A stretch of DNA of 64,000 bases from Sphingomonas paucimobilis NBRC 13935. GTDB taxonomy: Bacteria; Pseudomonadota; Alphaproteobacteria; Sphingomonadales; Sphingomonadaceae. The notes under the pieces were generated by a model. The model had not been told where the DNA came from. It worked only from the letters and a program-made list of their open reading frames with translations, and searched no databases. This document shows positions 1 to 8,301 of the stretch, one piece after another. The stretch is from assembly GCF_000739895.2 (NCBI RefSeq), contig NZ_BBJS01000001.1, positions 1 to 64,000 of the forward strand, given 5' to 3'. Every line of letters begins with the position of its first letter. Position 1 is the stretch's first letter. A program made the translations under genes and the position numbers.

Positions 1-1
1 A

Positions 2-958
2 CGCGTGGCCGCGACCGAGGCGGAGGTGCGCGCAGCCCGCGCCCGCGTCGCGCTGGTTGCCGGATTGCTCGAACGCCAGCGCGATCGGCTGGCGCAGGAG
101 CAGGCGCCGCTCGCGCATCTACTGGCAGCGATGCAGGACATGGCGGCGCGGCCCCCCATCGCGGCGGTGGCGCAGCCGGGAACGGTCGCCGACCTGGCGC
201 ATGTCCGCGCGGTCTTTTCGACCATCGCTCCCGTCATTGCCGAGCGTTCGGCCAGTATACGGCGTGAACTGGCCGCCACCCGCCGGGTCCAGGCGCAAGC
301 AGCCGTGGCGGCGCAGGCGCTGTCCGCCACCTCCGCCAAGCTGGAGAGCCAGCGTCAGACGCTCGCCCGGCTGGAGGCTCTGCATCGCGGCCGGGCCGAT
401 CAGCTGGGACAGAGTGCGATCGACGAATCCAACCGCGCGCTCGCGCTGGGCGAGGCGGCACGCGATATCGTCGACCGGATGGCCGAGCGAGGCACGGCGC
501 AGGCGACGGCCGGCGAACTGGTCCGGTTGGCGGGGCCCGTAGCGCGGCCGCTGGCCCCGGGCGTGAAGGGGCCGGAGATCGCGGCCGGCACCTATCGTCT
601 GCCCGTGCGGGGCCGCGTGGCGGGCGGCTTTGGTGAGATTTCGGATGCCGGTGTGCGGGCGCGGGGCATCACCCTGGCAACCGCGCCATCGGCGACGGTG
701 GTAGCGCCTGCGGCCGGGACGGTCCGCTATGCCGCCCCGTTCCGGGGCTATGGCGGGATCGTCATCCTCGACCATGGCGAGGGCTGGACCAGCCTTGTGA
801 CTGGGCTGGGCGGCATCGCCGTGCACTCGGGGGAGCGGGTCGAAACCGGCGCGGTGCTAGGTCGCGCCGGCGGTGGTCGGGGCGGCGCCGCGCCGCGCGT
901 CACGGTGGAGCTGCGCCGCGATGGCCGTCCGATGGACATTGCCGCGCTGCTGGGGTGA
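2..958 (+). CDS. EnvC-like murein hydrolase activator (degenerate M23/LytM), 5' partial
   Basis: The frame is open from the first complete codon, so the true start lies upstream of the window. The visible ~317 residues are an Ala/Arg/Glu/Gln-rich, probably coiled-coil N-terminal part followed by a LytM/M23 fold from about residue 195 (TYRLPVRGRVAGGFGE, later VILDHGEGWTSLVTGLG). Active LytM enzymes carry an HxxxD zinc pair and a final HxH; here the first pair is missing and the last segment reads TGL where HL is expected. This matches EnvC-type proteins, which activate periplasmic amidases at the division site rather than cutting peptidoglycan. It lies 220 bp upstream of the S41 protease on the same strand, a neighbourhood usual in sphingomonads. 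Family call firm; partner amidase not visible. Confidence 0.85.
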   Translation, partial: RVAATEAEVRAARARVALVAGLLERQRDRLAQEQAPLAHLLAAMQDMAARPPIAAVAQPGTVADLAHVRAVFSTIAPVIAERSASIRRELAATRRVQAQAAVAAQALSATSAKLESQRQTLARLEALHRGRADQLGQSAIDESNRALALGEAARDIVDRMAERGTAQATAGELVRLAGPVARPLAPGVKGPEIAAGTYRLPVRGRVAGGFGEISDAGVRARGITLATAPSATVVAPAAGTVRYAAPFRGYGGIVILDHGEGWTSLVTGLGGIAVHSGERVETGAVLGRAGGGRGGAAPRVTVELRRDGRPMDIAALLG

Positions 959-1041
959 GGGGGGTGTAGGCTTGGGCGTCGCTCGGCGCGAATGATTGTG
1001 AGGATCGGGCCGAAAGCGCAGATGGACGCACGCCCCCACAT

Positions 1042-1066
1042 CCGTTCAGCCTGAGCGTAGTCGAAG
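1042..1066 (+). repeat. Interspersed repeat family B, copy 1
   Basis: Contains CAGCCTGAGCGTAGTCGAAG, one base different from the other copies, between the envC-like gene and the S41 protease gene. Further copies are at 4166-4197, 4265-4291, 52948-52974, 57909-57934 and 57967-57999. The remainder of the 958-1178 gap shows nothing recognisable. Confidence 0.8.
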
Positions 1067-1178
1067 ACTAAGGGAATCCGCACCCCACCCGCTCAGCCCC
1101 CGTTCAGCACGGTTGCGCTTTGATTGCAGCCGGCTTCCGGTTACAAAGGCCGCCATATTCCCTGGTCCAGGACCCTCG

Positions 1179-2528
1179 ATGCCCCGTCCGCTTGTAAAAC
1201 GTCCGTTTCTGACTGCTACTGCGATCGTCGGCGCGCTTGCCATGGTGCCGATCACGACCTCCGCGATGGCCGCCGTCGACAGCTCCACCGTGCGCCAGTT
1301 CGATCGCTTTCTCGACGTCTATAACCGGATCAAGGCCGATTATGTCGATAAGGTCGATGACGACACGCTGATCAAAGGCGCGATCCAGGGGATGCTCGCT
1401 GCGCTCGATCCGCATAGCAGCTATGTCGACGCGCTCGACTTCGACAACCTCAAGATTCAGACCGAGGGCAATTATGGCGGCCTGGGCCTGACCGTCTCGA
1501 TGGAGGATGGCGCGATCAAGGTCATCGCGCCGCAGGAGGATACGCCAGCGGGCCGCGCCGGCGTGAAGTCGGGCGATTACATCACCCATATCGACGGCAA
1601 GCTGATCTACGGCCAGTCGCTCGACGAGGCGATCGGCCAGATGCGCGGCAAGCCCGGCACCAAGATCCGCCTGACGCTCGTCCGCCCCGGTCGCGACAAG
1701 CCGATCGAACTGACTCTGACCCGCGAGGTCATCGTCCAGCGCCCAGTGAAGTGGGAGGTGAAGGGCGATGTCGGCTATATCAACATCAACACCTTCTCCG
1801 AAAATACCGGCGCCGACACGCGCGGGGCGATCATGGCGATCGACAAGGCGCTGGGGCACCGGCCGCTTGGCTATGTCGTCGATCTGCGTGACAATGGCGG
1901 CGGGTTGCTGACCCAGGCGATCGCGGTCAGCGACGCCTTCCTCGATCACGGCGAGATCGTGTCGCAGCGCGGTCGCGAGAAGTCGGACATCGAGCGCTAT
2001 TACGCCAAGCCCGGCGACGATGCGCACGGCCTGCCCATCATCGTGCTGACCAACTCCGGCACCGCCTCCGCCTCGGAGATTGTCGCGGGCGCGCTGCAGG
2101 ATCATCACCGCGCGATCGTCATGGGTGAGCGCAGCTTCGGCAAGGGCTCGGTGCAGACGCTGCTGCCGCTTGGCCCCGAAACCGCGCTGCGCCTGACCAC
2201 CGCGCGCTACTATACCCCCTCGGGCCGGTCGGTGCAGGAGGGCGGGATCGAGCCGGACATCAAGGTGCCGCAGATTTCCGATCCCGATTACAAGACGCGC
2301 CCCGTCTTCCGCGAGGCCGATCTGCGCCGCCACCTGATCAACGAGGTGAAGGCCGACAACAAAATCCTGGAAGAGGATAACAAGGACGATCCGCGCTTCG
2401 CCGCCACGCCCGAGGCGCTGAAGAAGCAGGGGGTCGAGGACTTCCAGCTTTATTATGCGCTGAAGACCATCGCCCGCTTGGGCGGCCCCGCCCAGGTCGC
2501 CGCCGCGACCAAGCCGCCGGTGAAGTGA
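1179..2528 (+). CDS. S41 family C-terminal processing peptidase (CtpA/Prc type)
   Basis: A 449-residue periplasmic serine protease. I start at ATG 1179 (MPRPLVKRPF) rather than the upstream in-frame TTG at 1113, because this puts a basic n-region and hydrophobic signal peptide at the N-terminus, ending near SAMA. Next come the N-terminal helical segment, a PDZ domain (YGGLGLTVSMEDGAIKVIAP, then AGVKSGDYI) and the S41 catalytic domain with the Ser in TNSGTASASEIVAGAL and the Lys in GERSFGKGSVQ, the Ser-Lys dyad of CtpA enzymes. The family trims or degrades envelope proteins; its position beside an EnvC-like activator suggests a link to peptidoglycan turnover, which is inference. The dsbB start is 2 bp past its stop. 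Confidence 0.93.
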   Translation: MPRPLVKRPFLTATAIVGALAMVPITTSAMAAVDSSTVRQFDRFLDVYNRIKADYVDKVDDDTLIKGAIQGMLAALDPHSSYVDALDFDNLKIQTEGNYGGLGLTVSMEDGAIKVIAPQEDTPAGRAGVKSGDYITHIDGKLIYGQSLDEAIGQMRGKPGTKIRLTLVRPGRDKPIELTLTREVIVQRPVKWEVKGDVGYININTFSENTGADTRGAIMAIDKALGHRPLGYVVDLRDNGGGLLTQAIAVSDAFLDHGEIVSQRGREKSDIERYYAKPGDDAHGLPIIVLTNSGTASASEIVAGALQDHHRAIVMGERSFGKGSVQTLLPLGPETALRLTTARYYTPSGRSVQEGGIEPDIKVPQISDPDYKTRPVFREADLRRHLINEVKADNKILEEDNKDDPRFAATPEALKKQGVEDFQLYYALKTIARLGGPAQVAAATKPPVK

Positions 2529-2530
2529 CG

Positions 2531-3025
2531 ATGGCCGTGCCCCGCACCCGCAACGAATGCATGGCGAACTGGATCGCCTTGCTGCTGCCCGCCGCGCTGC
2601 TGGCCGGTGCCTGGGGTAGTCAACTGATCGGCGGACTGTATCCGTGCGAGATGTGCCATTGGCAGCGCTGGCCGCATTATGCCGCACTGGTGCCCGCGCT
2701 CCTCGCCTTCTTCGTGCCGCAGCGGAGCATTCGCGGATCGCTTGTCATCCTTGCCGCGTTGTTGATTGCAGTGTCGGGGGCGATTGGTGTGGCGCATGCC
2801 GGGGTCGAATATGGCTGGTGGCAGGGCTTCACCGCCTGCACCTCGACCGTGGATTTGACGGGATTGAGCGCGACCGACCGGCTGAACGCCATCATGAAGG
2901 CGCCGGTCATCCGCTGCGACGTGGCGCAATGGACGCTGGGCGGCATTTCGCTGGCCGGGTTCAACGCGATCTTCTCGCTGGGCGGTGCGGTGGCGATCCT
3001 GTTATTGATGAGGAAGGCGCGATGA
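2531..3025 (+). CDS. dsbB: Disulfide bond formation protein B
   Basis: A 164-residue inner-membrane protein of the DsbB family, which reoxidises periplasmic thiol oxidase DsbA and passes electrons to ubiquinone. Four hydrophobic segments are visible. The first redox pair is C39-x-x-C42 in LYPCEMCHWQRW, the classic CxxC of the first periplasmic loop. The second pair is C102 (GFTACTS) and C128 (VIRCDVAQW). ATG 2531 is preferred over GTG 2525, which overlaps the preceding stop. The stop overlaps the start of coq7 (ATGA-type junction), so the two are probably translationally coupled. Quinone dependence gives a loose functional tie to coq7. Confidence 0.93.
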   Translation: MAVPRTRNECMANWIALLLPAALLAGAWGSQLIGGLYPCEMCHWQRWPHYAALVPALLAFFVPQRSIRGSLVILAALLIAVSGAIGVAHAGVEYGWWQGFTACTSTVDLTGLSATDRLNAIMKAPVIRCDVAQWTLGGISLAGFNAIFSLGGAVAILLLMRKAR

Positions 3026-3564
3026 GCCAGCTTCGCTGGATGCCGGGCGACCGGCGCGAACCGATGAAGGCGATGGTCCGGGTGGACCAGGCCGGGGAAT
3101 ATGGCGCGACCCGCATCTATGCCGGGCAGCTCGCGGTGCTGGGTGACCGGCACCCCGCCTCGCGTGCGATCCATCACATGGCCGAGCAGGAAGAACGCCA
3201 CCGCGCCTTTTTCGATCGGATGATCGCCGAGCGCCGCGTGCGGCCGACGCTGTTCCAGCCCTTTTGGGACAAGGCGGGCTTCGCATTGGGCGCCATCACC
3301 GCGGCGATCAGTCCCAAGGCGGCGATGGCCTGCACCGCGGCGGTCGAGACCGAGATCGACAAACATTATCAGGCACAGCTTGACGAGCTGGGCGACAGCG
3401 ATCCCGAATTGTCGGAGGCGATCGCCGATTTCCAGGCCGAGGAACTGGAGCATCGCGACCATGCGCTGGGCGCGGGCGCGGAGGAGGCGATCGCCTATCC
3501 GCTGCTATACGGCATGATCCGGGCGGGCTGCAAACTCGCCATCGCTGCGGCCAAGCGTATCTGA
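3022..3564 (+). CDS. coq7: Demethoxyubiquinone hydroxylase
   Basis: A 180-residue di-iron hydroxylase catalysing C6 hydroxylation of demethoxyubiquinol, a late step of ubiquinone synthesis. The ferritin-like iron ligands are visible as two halves: VDQAGEYGA plus EQEERH (E and ExxH), then AVETEIDKHY plus EELEHRDHAL (E and ExxH). The frame stays open far upstream inside dsbB, but that extension is Arg-rich out-of-frame sequence; ATG 3022 (MSQLRWMPGD) overlapping the dsbB stop is the credible start. Membership in the envC/ctpA/dsbB run is usual for sphingomonads. Confidence 0.95.
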   Translation: MSQLRWMPGDRREPMKAMVRVDQAGEYGATRIYAGQLAVLGDRHPASRAIHHMAEQEERHRAFFDRMIAERRVRPTLFQPFWDKAGFALGAITAAISPKAAMACTAAVETEIDKHYQAQLDELGDSDPELSEAIADFQAEELEHRDHALGAGAEEAIAYPLLYGMIRAGCKLAIAAAKRI

Positions 3565-3587
3565 GCCGGACCAACGGGAGAGAGAGG

Positions 3588-4052
3588 ATGATGAACCGGA
3601 CCTGGGCCGCAGTCCTGCTGGCCACCCTCACCATGACCGGCACCGCGACGGCGCAGCAGATCGCCGCCCCCGGCGCGATCAAGCCCAAGCCGATCGAAGG
3701 GCCGGGCGAGGTATCGCGTAATGCGCCGGTCAATGGCGTGCTGACCCTGTTCGGCAATGAGCGCTGCCCGACCGACAATAACGGCAATGAGATCGTCGTC
3801 TGCGTCCGGCGCGGGGCCGAGGAACAGTTCCGCGTGCCCAAGGAACTGCGCGAGCTTCAGGTGACGCCCGAAAATGAAAGCTGGGCGGTGCGCGCCACGG
3901 GTACGGTGAACGAGGGCGTGGGCGTCAACAGCATCGGAAGCTGCTCGGCGGTCGGCGCGGGCGGCGCCACCGGCTGTTTCGCCCAGCGCGTCCGCGAGAA
4001 CCGCGCGGCCAATGCCGATCGCCGGCGGCAGGAGGAAGCGGGCAACCGCTGA
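3588..4052 (+). CDS. Small exported protein of unknown function
   Basis: 154 residues with a clear signal peptide: basic MMNRTW, a hydrophobic stretch, and likely cleavage after TATA. The mature part is soluble and has four cysteines, in ERCPTDNN, EIVVCVRRG, GSCSAVG and TGCFAQR, so two periplasmic disulfides are possible, fitting the nearby dsbB. The C-terminus is Arg/Glu-rich. A GAGAGG ribosome-binding site precedes twin ATGs at 3588 and 3591. I recognise no named domain. It is 23 bp downstream of coq7 on the same strand and may be co-transcribed. Confidence 0.8.
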   Translation: MMNRTWAAVLLATLTMTGTATAQQIAAPGAIKPKPIEGPGEVSRNAPVNGVLTLFGNERCPTDNNGNEIVVCVRRGAEEQFRVPKELRELQVTPENESWAVRATGTVNEGVGVNSIGSCSAVGAGGATGCFAQRVRENRAANADRRRQEEAGNR

Positions 4053-4099
4053 TCGCGTTACGGTTTCCTTCGGGGGCGGCGTACTGGCTCGCTGACCGA

Positions 4100-4153
4100 G
4101 ACACCCCTCCGTCGAGCCTGCGGCCTGCCACCTCCCCTTACAGGGGAGGATGA
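4100..4153. repeat. Repeat family A, half copy
   Basis: One arm of the MITE-like family described at 6015-6158: it begins ACACCCCTCCG and ends CTCCCCTTACAGGGGAGGAT. No matching left arm is seen, so this is a solo arm or decayed copy in the convergent gap between the exported-protein gene and the amino-acid dehydrogenase gene. Confidence 0.75.
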
Positions 4154-4165
4154 ACATCTCTCCCT

Positions 4166-4291
4166 CCGTTCAGCCTGAGCGAAGTCGAAGGCCACGGAGC
4201 GCACTGACCGACGCGCCCATGGCAAGGCCGACGGCATATCGGCATCAGGCGAGGACAGGGCATAGGCTTCGACTTCGCTCAGCGTGAACGG
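4166..4291. repeat. Repeat family B, two inverted copies
   Basis: 4166-4197 carries CAGCCTGAGCGAAGTCGAAG on the plus strand, and 4265-4291 carries the same core on the minus strand (TTCGACTTCGCTCAGC). The two face each other across about 67 bp, able to form a long stem-loop in RNA from this convergent gap. No gene is visible between 4053 and 4333. Confidence 0.8.
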
Positions 4292-4333
4292 GTTTGATGC
4301 CTGGGCGGAGAGCCGAGCGGAAGCTGTAGAATC

Positions 4334-5398
4334 TTACGCCGCCACCGCTTCCACCCGCCGTGCCTGCGCCATCCGGTTCATGGCGATCGTGCGGGCGGCG
4401 TCATGCGGCGTCATCCCCTCACGCGCCGCCAGCGCGAGCGTGGTCTTCAGCCGCTGTCCCACATTCGTCACCCGCTGCCGCACCTCGGATGCGTTCCAGC
4501 CGAGATATTCGCCCGCGACATTGATGATCCCGCCGGCATTGACCAGGAAATCCGGCGCATAAAGCACGTCACGTTCCGCCAGGCGGACGGCCATGTCATC
4601 GTTCGCCAGCTGGTTATTGGCCGCGCCGCACACGACCGGTGCCCGCAGTTGCACGACCGTCTCCACATCCAGCACGCCGCCCAAGGCGCAGGGCGCGAAC
4701 ACGTCCGCCCGGGCGCTCAACAAGGCCTTGCTGCTCATGACCATCGCGCCGAACCGGTCGGCGGCACGCGCCGCAACTTCGCTGCGCGGTTCGGCGACGA
4801 TCAGCTTCGCGCCCATGTCATGCAGCAATTCGCACAGCGCGAAGCCGACATGGCCGAGCCCTTGAACCGCCACCGTCACCTCGGACAGATCGGCGTCCAG
4901 CCGGTACCGCACCGCGACCCGCATCGCGTTCGCCACACCCAGCGCGGTCCAGGGCGAGGGGTCGCCACCCGGTCGACCGTCGCGTAGCGGAAGGCCGGCG
5001 ACATGGCGCGTCTGGCTCGCCACCACCTCCATATCCTCGACACTCGTCCCGACATCCTCGGCGGTGACATAGCGACCCTTCAGATCGCGCACCGCACGGC
5101 CAAAGACGCGGAACAGCGCGGCGCGGTCATGCGGTCGCTCGGGGCTGCGCAGCACCGCCTTGCCGCCGCCAAACGGCAATTCGGCGAGCGCATTCTTCAG
5201 CGCCATGCCCTCCGCCAGCCGCAGCGCATCGACCACCGCGTCCTGATCGCTGGCATAGCGCCACAGGCGGCACCCGCCGGCCGCCGGCCCCAGTGCCGTC
5301 GAGTGCAGGACGATGACCCCGCTCGCCCCGGTCTCGGCATCGCGGAACGGCACCACCTCTTCGGGCGGCAGGCTGTGCGGGTCGTGGGGCAATCGCAT
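4334..5398 (-). CDS. Leucine/valine-type amino-acid dehydrogenase (Glu/Leu/Phe/Val dehydrogenase family)
   Basis: A 354-residue NAD-dependent oxidative deaminase. The N-terminal catalytic domain has the glycine-rich substrate loop GPAAGGCRLW and both lysines of the family (GMALKNALAELPFGGGK). The Rossmann domain shows VQGLGHVGFALCE (GxGxxG), and AGGIINVAGEY follows near the end. ATG 5398 is chosen because GAGGA lies 8 bases upstream; the TTG at 5413 has no such site. It should convert branched-chain amino acids to 2-oxo acids; exact substrate (Leu, Val or Phe) cannot be read. It diverges from an Lrp/AsnC regulator 126 bp away, its likely controller. Confidence 0.88.
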   Translation of the reverse strand: MRLPHDPHSLPPEEVVPFRDAETGASGVIVLHSTALGPAAGGCRLWRYASDQDAVVDALRLAEGMALKNALAELPFGGGKAVLRSPERPHDRAALFRVFGRAVRDLKGRYVTAEDVGTSVEDMEVVASQTRHVAGLPLRDGRPGGDPSPWTALGVANAMRVAVRYRLDADLSEVTVAVQGLGHVGFALCELLHDMGAKLIVAEPRSEVAARAADRFGAMVMSSKALLSARADVFAPCALGGVLDVETVVQLRAPVVCGAANNQLANDDMAVRLAERDVLYAPDFLVNAGGIINVAGEYLGWNASEVRQRVTNVGQRLKTTLALAAREGMTPHDAARTIAMNRMAQARRVEAVAA

Positions 5399-5524
5399 CG
5401 TCTGGTTCCTCAATCTGATGGAGGGAATCTAGCGGAGGATGCGAAAAGAAACCGGTCGCAATATAGGAGTGGAGCGGCGGATGGGGGATAGATCATCCCC
5501 CTGGATCGGCTTATGAGGATGATC

Positions 5525-6007
5525 ATGCCGCATGAGCTAGATATATGGGAACGTCGTATTCTCGCTTTGCTGCAAGAGGACGCGAGTCTGTCGACGGCGG
5601 CGATCGCCGAGGCGGTGGGGCTTTCCGCCTCGCCCTGCTGGCGGCGGATCGACCGGCTGGAGCGCGACGGGATCATCAAGCGGCGGGTGGCGCTGGTCGA
5701 TCGGACCAAGATTGGGCTTAAGGCGCAGATTTTCGCGCAGGTGAAGCTGAACGCGCATGGCCGCGCCAATCTCGATAAATTCACCGCTGCGATCCGCGAG
5801 GTGCCCGAGGTCATGGAATGCCATGTCTTGATGGGCTCGGTCGATTTCATGCTGCGGATCGTCGCGGCCGATATCGAGTCCTATGAGCGGCTGTTCTTCG
5901 AACGGTTGTCCAACCTGCCCGGCGTGCAGGAGATCAATTCGACGGTCGCCTTGTCGGAGATCAAGTCGACGACGTCGTTGCCCATCCCGGATGGGCGCGG
6001 GGGATAA
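5525..6007 (+). CDS. Lrp/AsnC family transcriptional regulator
   Basis: 160 residues in the standard Lrp layout: an N-terminal winged helix (LDIWERRILALLQEDASLST, AIAEAVGLSASPCWRRIDRL) and a C-terminal RAM/effector domain (VPEVMECHVLMGSVDFMLRI). ATG 5525 is favoured because GAGGA ends five bases before it; an in-frame ATG at 5513 is possible. It is transcribed away from the leucine/valine dehydrogenase gene, an arrangement in which such regulators commonly control the divergent catabolic gene in response to an amino acid. That regulation is inferred from position, not shown. Confidence 0.92.
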   Translation: MPHELDIWERRILALLQEDASLSTAAIAEAVGLSASPCWRRIDRLERDGIIKRRVALVDRTKIGLKAQIFAQVKLNAHGRANLDKFTAAIREVPEVMECHVLMGSVDFMLRIVAADIESYERLFFERLSNLPGVQEINSTVALSEIKSTTSLPIPDGRGG

Positions 6008-6014
6008 GGCCGTT

Positions 6015-6158
6015 CTTCATCCTCCCAGTAAGGGGAGGGCGCTATGCGAATTATCGTGGAGGGGTGTCGCGGGTCGCGCGCAGAGTCTGTCCGGGCCGGC
6101 GGTGACACCCCTCCGCTAGGCCCTCGGCGCGCGATCTCCCCTTACAGGGGAGGATGAA
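6015..6158. repeat. MITE-like repeat family A, complete copy with long inverted arms
   Basis: Left arm 6015-6069 starts TTCATCCTCCC and contains GGAGGGGTGTCGC; right arm 6101-6158 carries GACACCCCTCCG and ends CAGGGGAGGATGAA, the inverse of the left arm. About 31 bp separate the arms. The same architecture recurs at 11588-11717, 23347-23477 and 28540-28675. No ORF is inside. Confidence 0.75.
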
Positions 6159-6220
6159 GAAGGTTGTCTCGCCGGTGGTGCGCCGATACGGCCCCGAGCG
6201 AACAGCAAGAGGCAGGGGCT

Positions 6221-7636
6221 ATGGCACGCTGGCAAGGCTTGGGAGGGCTCCGGTTCGGGCTGTTCCTGTTGGTCTGGTTCTCCGCTGCGTGGTTCGGCTC
6301 GTGGGAGCTCAACCCCAATAACGCCACCCGCCTGTTCGCCGCGATCCGGATGGTCGAGGATAGCACCGCGACCATCGATCCCTTCGCGCCGCTGACCATC
6401 GACAAGGCGCAGTTCGGGGCCCATGCCTATCTCGACAAGGCGCCGGGCATGACGCTGATGGCGATGCCGGCGGTGGCGATGACGAATGCGGTGATGGGCG
6501 ACCGGGCAGATCGGCACATGCCGAGCGCCGCCGACCTGGGCTTTGTCGATTATCTGAAGCTGCGGACGCGGGTCGCGGCCGCCACCGGATCGGCCCTGTT
6601 GACCGCCATCGCGGCAGTGATGCTGTTCGATCTCGCCCTGACCGTCACCGGGAGTATCGGGGCGGCGCTGTTTGCGGCGCAGGGTTACGCGCTCGGAACG
6701 CCGATCTGGGGCTATTCCACGACGTTGCTGGGCCATGCGGCGGTCGCGGCGCTGTTCGTCATCGCGCTGGCCGGCGTGGCGCGAGGTGGCGGACGCTGGC
6801 TGGCGGTAGCCGGGCTGGCGCTGGGCTGGGCGGTGGTGGTCGAGTATCAGGCGGTGTTGGCGGGATCGGTCATCGGCGCCTGGGCGCTGTGGCGGCATCG
6901 CGCGCGGCCGCGATCGCTTTGGCCATTCCTGGCCGCCGGGCTGATCGGCGTGATGCCGCTGTTCGCCTATAATCTCTTCGCTTTCGGCACGCCGTTCCGG
7001 ATCGGCTATTCGGGCGTCGTCGGGTTCGAGGGGATGCAGCAGGGGCTGTTCGGGCTGACCGTGCCGCATATCGCGGTGCTGCGCGAAATCCTGATCGGCC
7101 CGACGCGCGGGCTGATCTGGGTCGCACCGGTCCTGATCCTGGCGCCGGTCGGGCTGTGGCAATTGGCCGAGGCGCGGGAGACGCGCGGGCTGGCGTTGAC
7201 CGCCGCCGGGGTGGCGATCGTCGCGTTGCTGGTCAACGCGGCCTATGTCTATTGGGACGGCGGCAATGCCACGGGCCCGCGTCACGCCATGCCGCTGGCC
7301 GGGGTGGCGGCACTGGGGCTGGCGCCGGTCTGGGCGTCACTGCGTCGGGCATGGCAGCGCGCGGGCCTCGCCCTCCTGCTGGCGGGATCGATCGCGATCA
7401 ATCTGACGATCGCGGCGGCCGAGATTTTCGCGCCGCCGGAATATCGCTGGGCCTGGTGGCAAGCGGTGATCCAGCTGCGCTTCCGGGTCGGCGACCTGCG
7501 CACCATCCCCTCCGAATGGTGGGGGTGGTCGACATGGAATGGGCTATATCTATGGGCCGCGGTCGCGATCCCGCTGGCGGCGTGGCTGGTTCAGCGCGCG
7601 TGGCGCTTGAGCCCGCGCACCCGGTGCCAGACATAA
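6221..7636 (+). CDS. Polytopic GT-C type membrane protein, putative lipid-linked sugar transferase
   Basis: 471 residues with about ten or more hydrophobic helices. The first periplasmic loop after TM1 carries NPNNATRLFAAIRMVEDST then HAYLDKAPGMTLMAMP; a DKAPG segment at this position is a hallmark of a bacterial family related to ArnT/PMT glycosyltransferases that use polyprenyl-phosphate sugars. Donor and acceptor cannot be predicted. ATG 6221 follows GAGGCAGGGG; the extension to 6164 is repeat DNA. Its last 46 bp overlap the 3' end of the convergent DedA gene, an unusually deep overlap. Exact family uncertain, membrane topology clear. Confidence 0.75.
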   Translation: MARWQGLGGLRFGLFLLVWFSAAWFGSWELNPNNATRLFAAIRMVEDSTATIDPFAPLTIDKAQFGAHAYLDKAPGMTLMAMPAVAMTNAVMGDRADRHMPSAADLGFVDYLKLRTRVAAATGSALLTAIAAVMLFDLALTVTGSIGAALFAAQGYALGTPIWGYSTTLLGHAAVAALFVIALAGVARGGGRWLAVAGLALGWAVVVEYQAVLAGSVIGAWALWRHRARPRSLWPFLAAGLIGVMPLFAYNLFAFGTPFRIGYSGVVGFEGMQQGLFGLTVPHIAVLREILIGPTRGLIWVAPVLILAPVGLWQLAEARETRGLALTAAGVAIVALLVNAAYVYWDGGNATGPRHAMPLAGVAALGLAPVWASLRRAWQRAGLALLLAGSIAINLTIAAAEIFAPPEYRWAWWQAVIQLRFRVGDLRTIPSEWWGWSTWNGLYLWAAVAIPLAAWLVQRAWRLSPRTRCQT

Positions 7637-8226
7637 AAAGCGATCAACGCGACCAGCACGATCCCGATCGCCAGGTCGGCACGGTGGAAAAAGGCTTTTA
7701 CGCGCGGGTCCGAATCCCATTTCTCGCCCAGTTCGCGCCCGACGATCGCCAGCACCAGACAGAAAGGCCAACTGCCGATAAAGGTATAGAGGTGGAAAGG
7801 CACGAGCTTCATCCGCGCCACGCCCGCCGGAAAGGCGATGAAGGTGCGGATGACCGGCAGCAACCGCCCGATCAGCACCGCGATCGAACCATAGCGTGCG
7901 AAGAAGCGATCGGCGGCGTCCAGCTCGCCCGGCCCGATCAATAGATATTTGCCCCAGCGCTCCGCCACCGGCCGGCCGCCGCGCTTGCCGATCTCATAGG
8001 CAACGACCGAGCCCAGATTGCACCCCAGCGCGCCCGCCGTCGCGGCGAGGTAGAGGTTGAACTGACCGGTCGACACCAGATAGCCGGCGAACGGCATGAT
8101 GATTTCCGAGGGCAGCGGAATGCAGGCGCTCTCGATCGCCATCAGCAGCATGATGCCCAGATAGCCGCCCGTCGAGATGACCCAGATGGCGAAGCTCGCC
8201 AGCGCGGAAAGAATATGTTCGACCAT
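7591..8226 (-). CDS. DedA family inner-membrane protein
   Basis: 211 residues with several hydrophobic helices. The DedA (SNARE-associated/VTT) signatures are present: ESACIPLPSEIIMPFAGYL near the N-terminus and GRLLPVIRTFIAFPAGVARM in the middle, with the paired arginines and AG typical of the family. DedA proteins are linked to membrane-potential maintenance and undecaprenyl-phosphate or phospholipid translocation. I place the start at ATG 8226 (MVEHILSALA); the frame's extension to 8523 lies within the divergent aldo/keto reductase gene and is not credible. The 3' end overlaps the GT-C gene by 46 bp. Confidence 0.93.
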   Translation of the reverse strand: MVEHILSALASFAIWVISTGGYLGIMLLMAIESACIPLPSEIIMPFAGYLVSTGQFNLYLAATAGALGCNLGSVVAYEIGKRGGRPVAERWGKYLLIGPGELDAADRFFARYGSIAVLIGRLLPVIRTFIAFPAGVARMKLVPFHLYTFIGSWPFCLVLAIVGRELGEKWDSDPRVKAFFHRADLAIGIVLVALIAFYVWHRVRGLKRHAR

Positions 8227-8301
8227 GGGGCCAGCGACTTGCGCGATCCCCCGGCGGCGGTCAATCGGAACCGCGCGCGGGAGCGATCGGTTTGGGACGG
8301 C

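Noticed and set aside
1104..2687. Long minus-strand ORF antisense to the S41 protease gene (527 codons)
   Set aside because: High-GC shadow: His/Arg/Asp/Gln-rich translation with no domain, while the plus-strand frame has signal peptide, PDZ and catalytic motifs.
8215..8301. N-terminal extension of the aldo/keto reductase from ATG 8215
   Set aside because: The extension lies in the start region of divergent dedA, and the barrel's conserved start fits ATG 8302.
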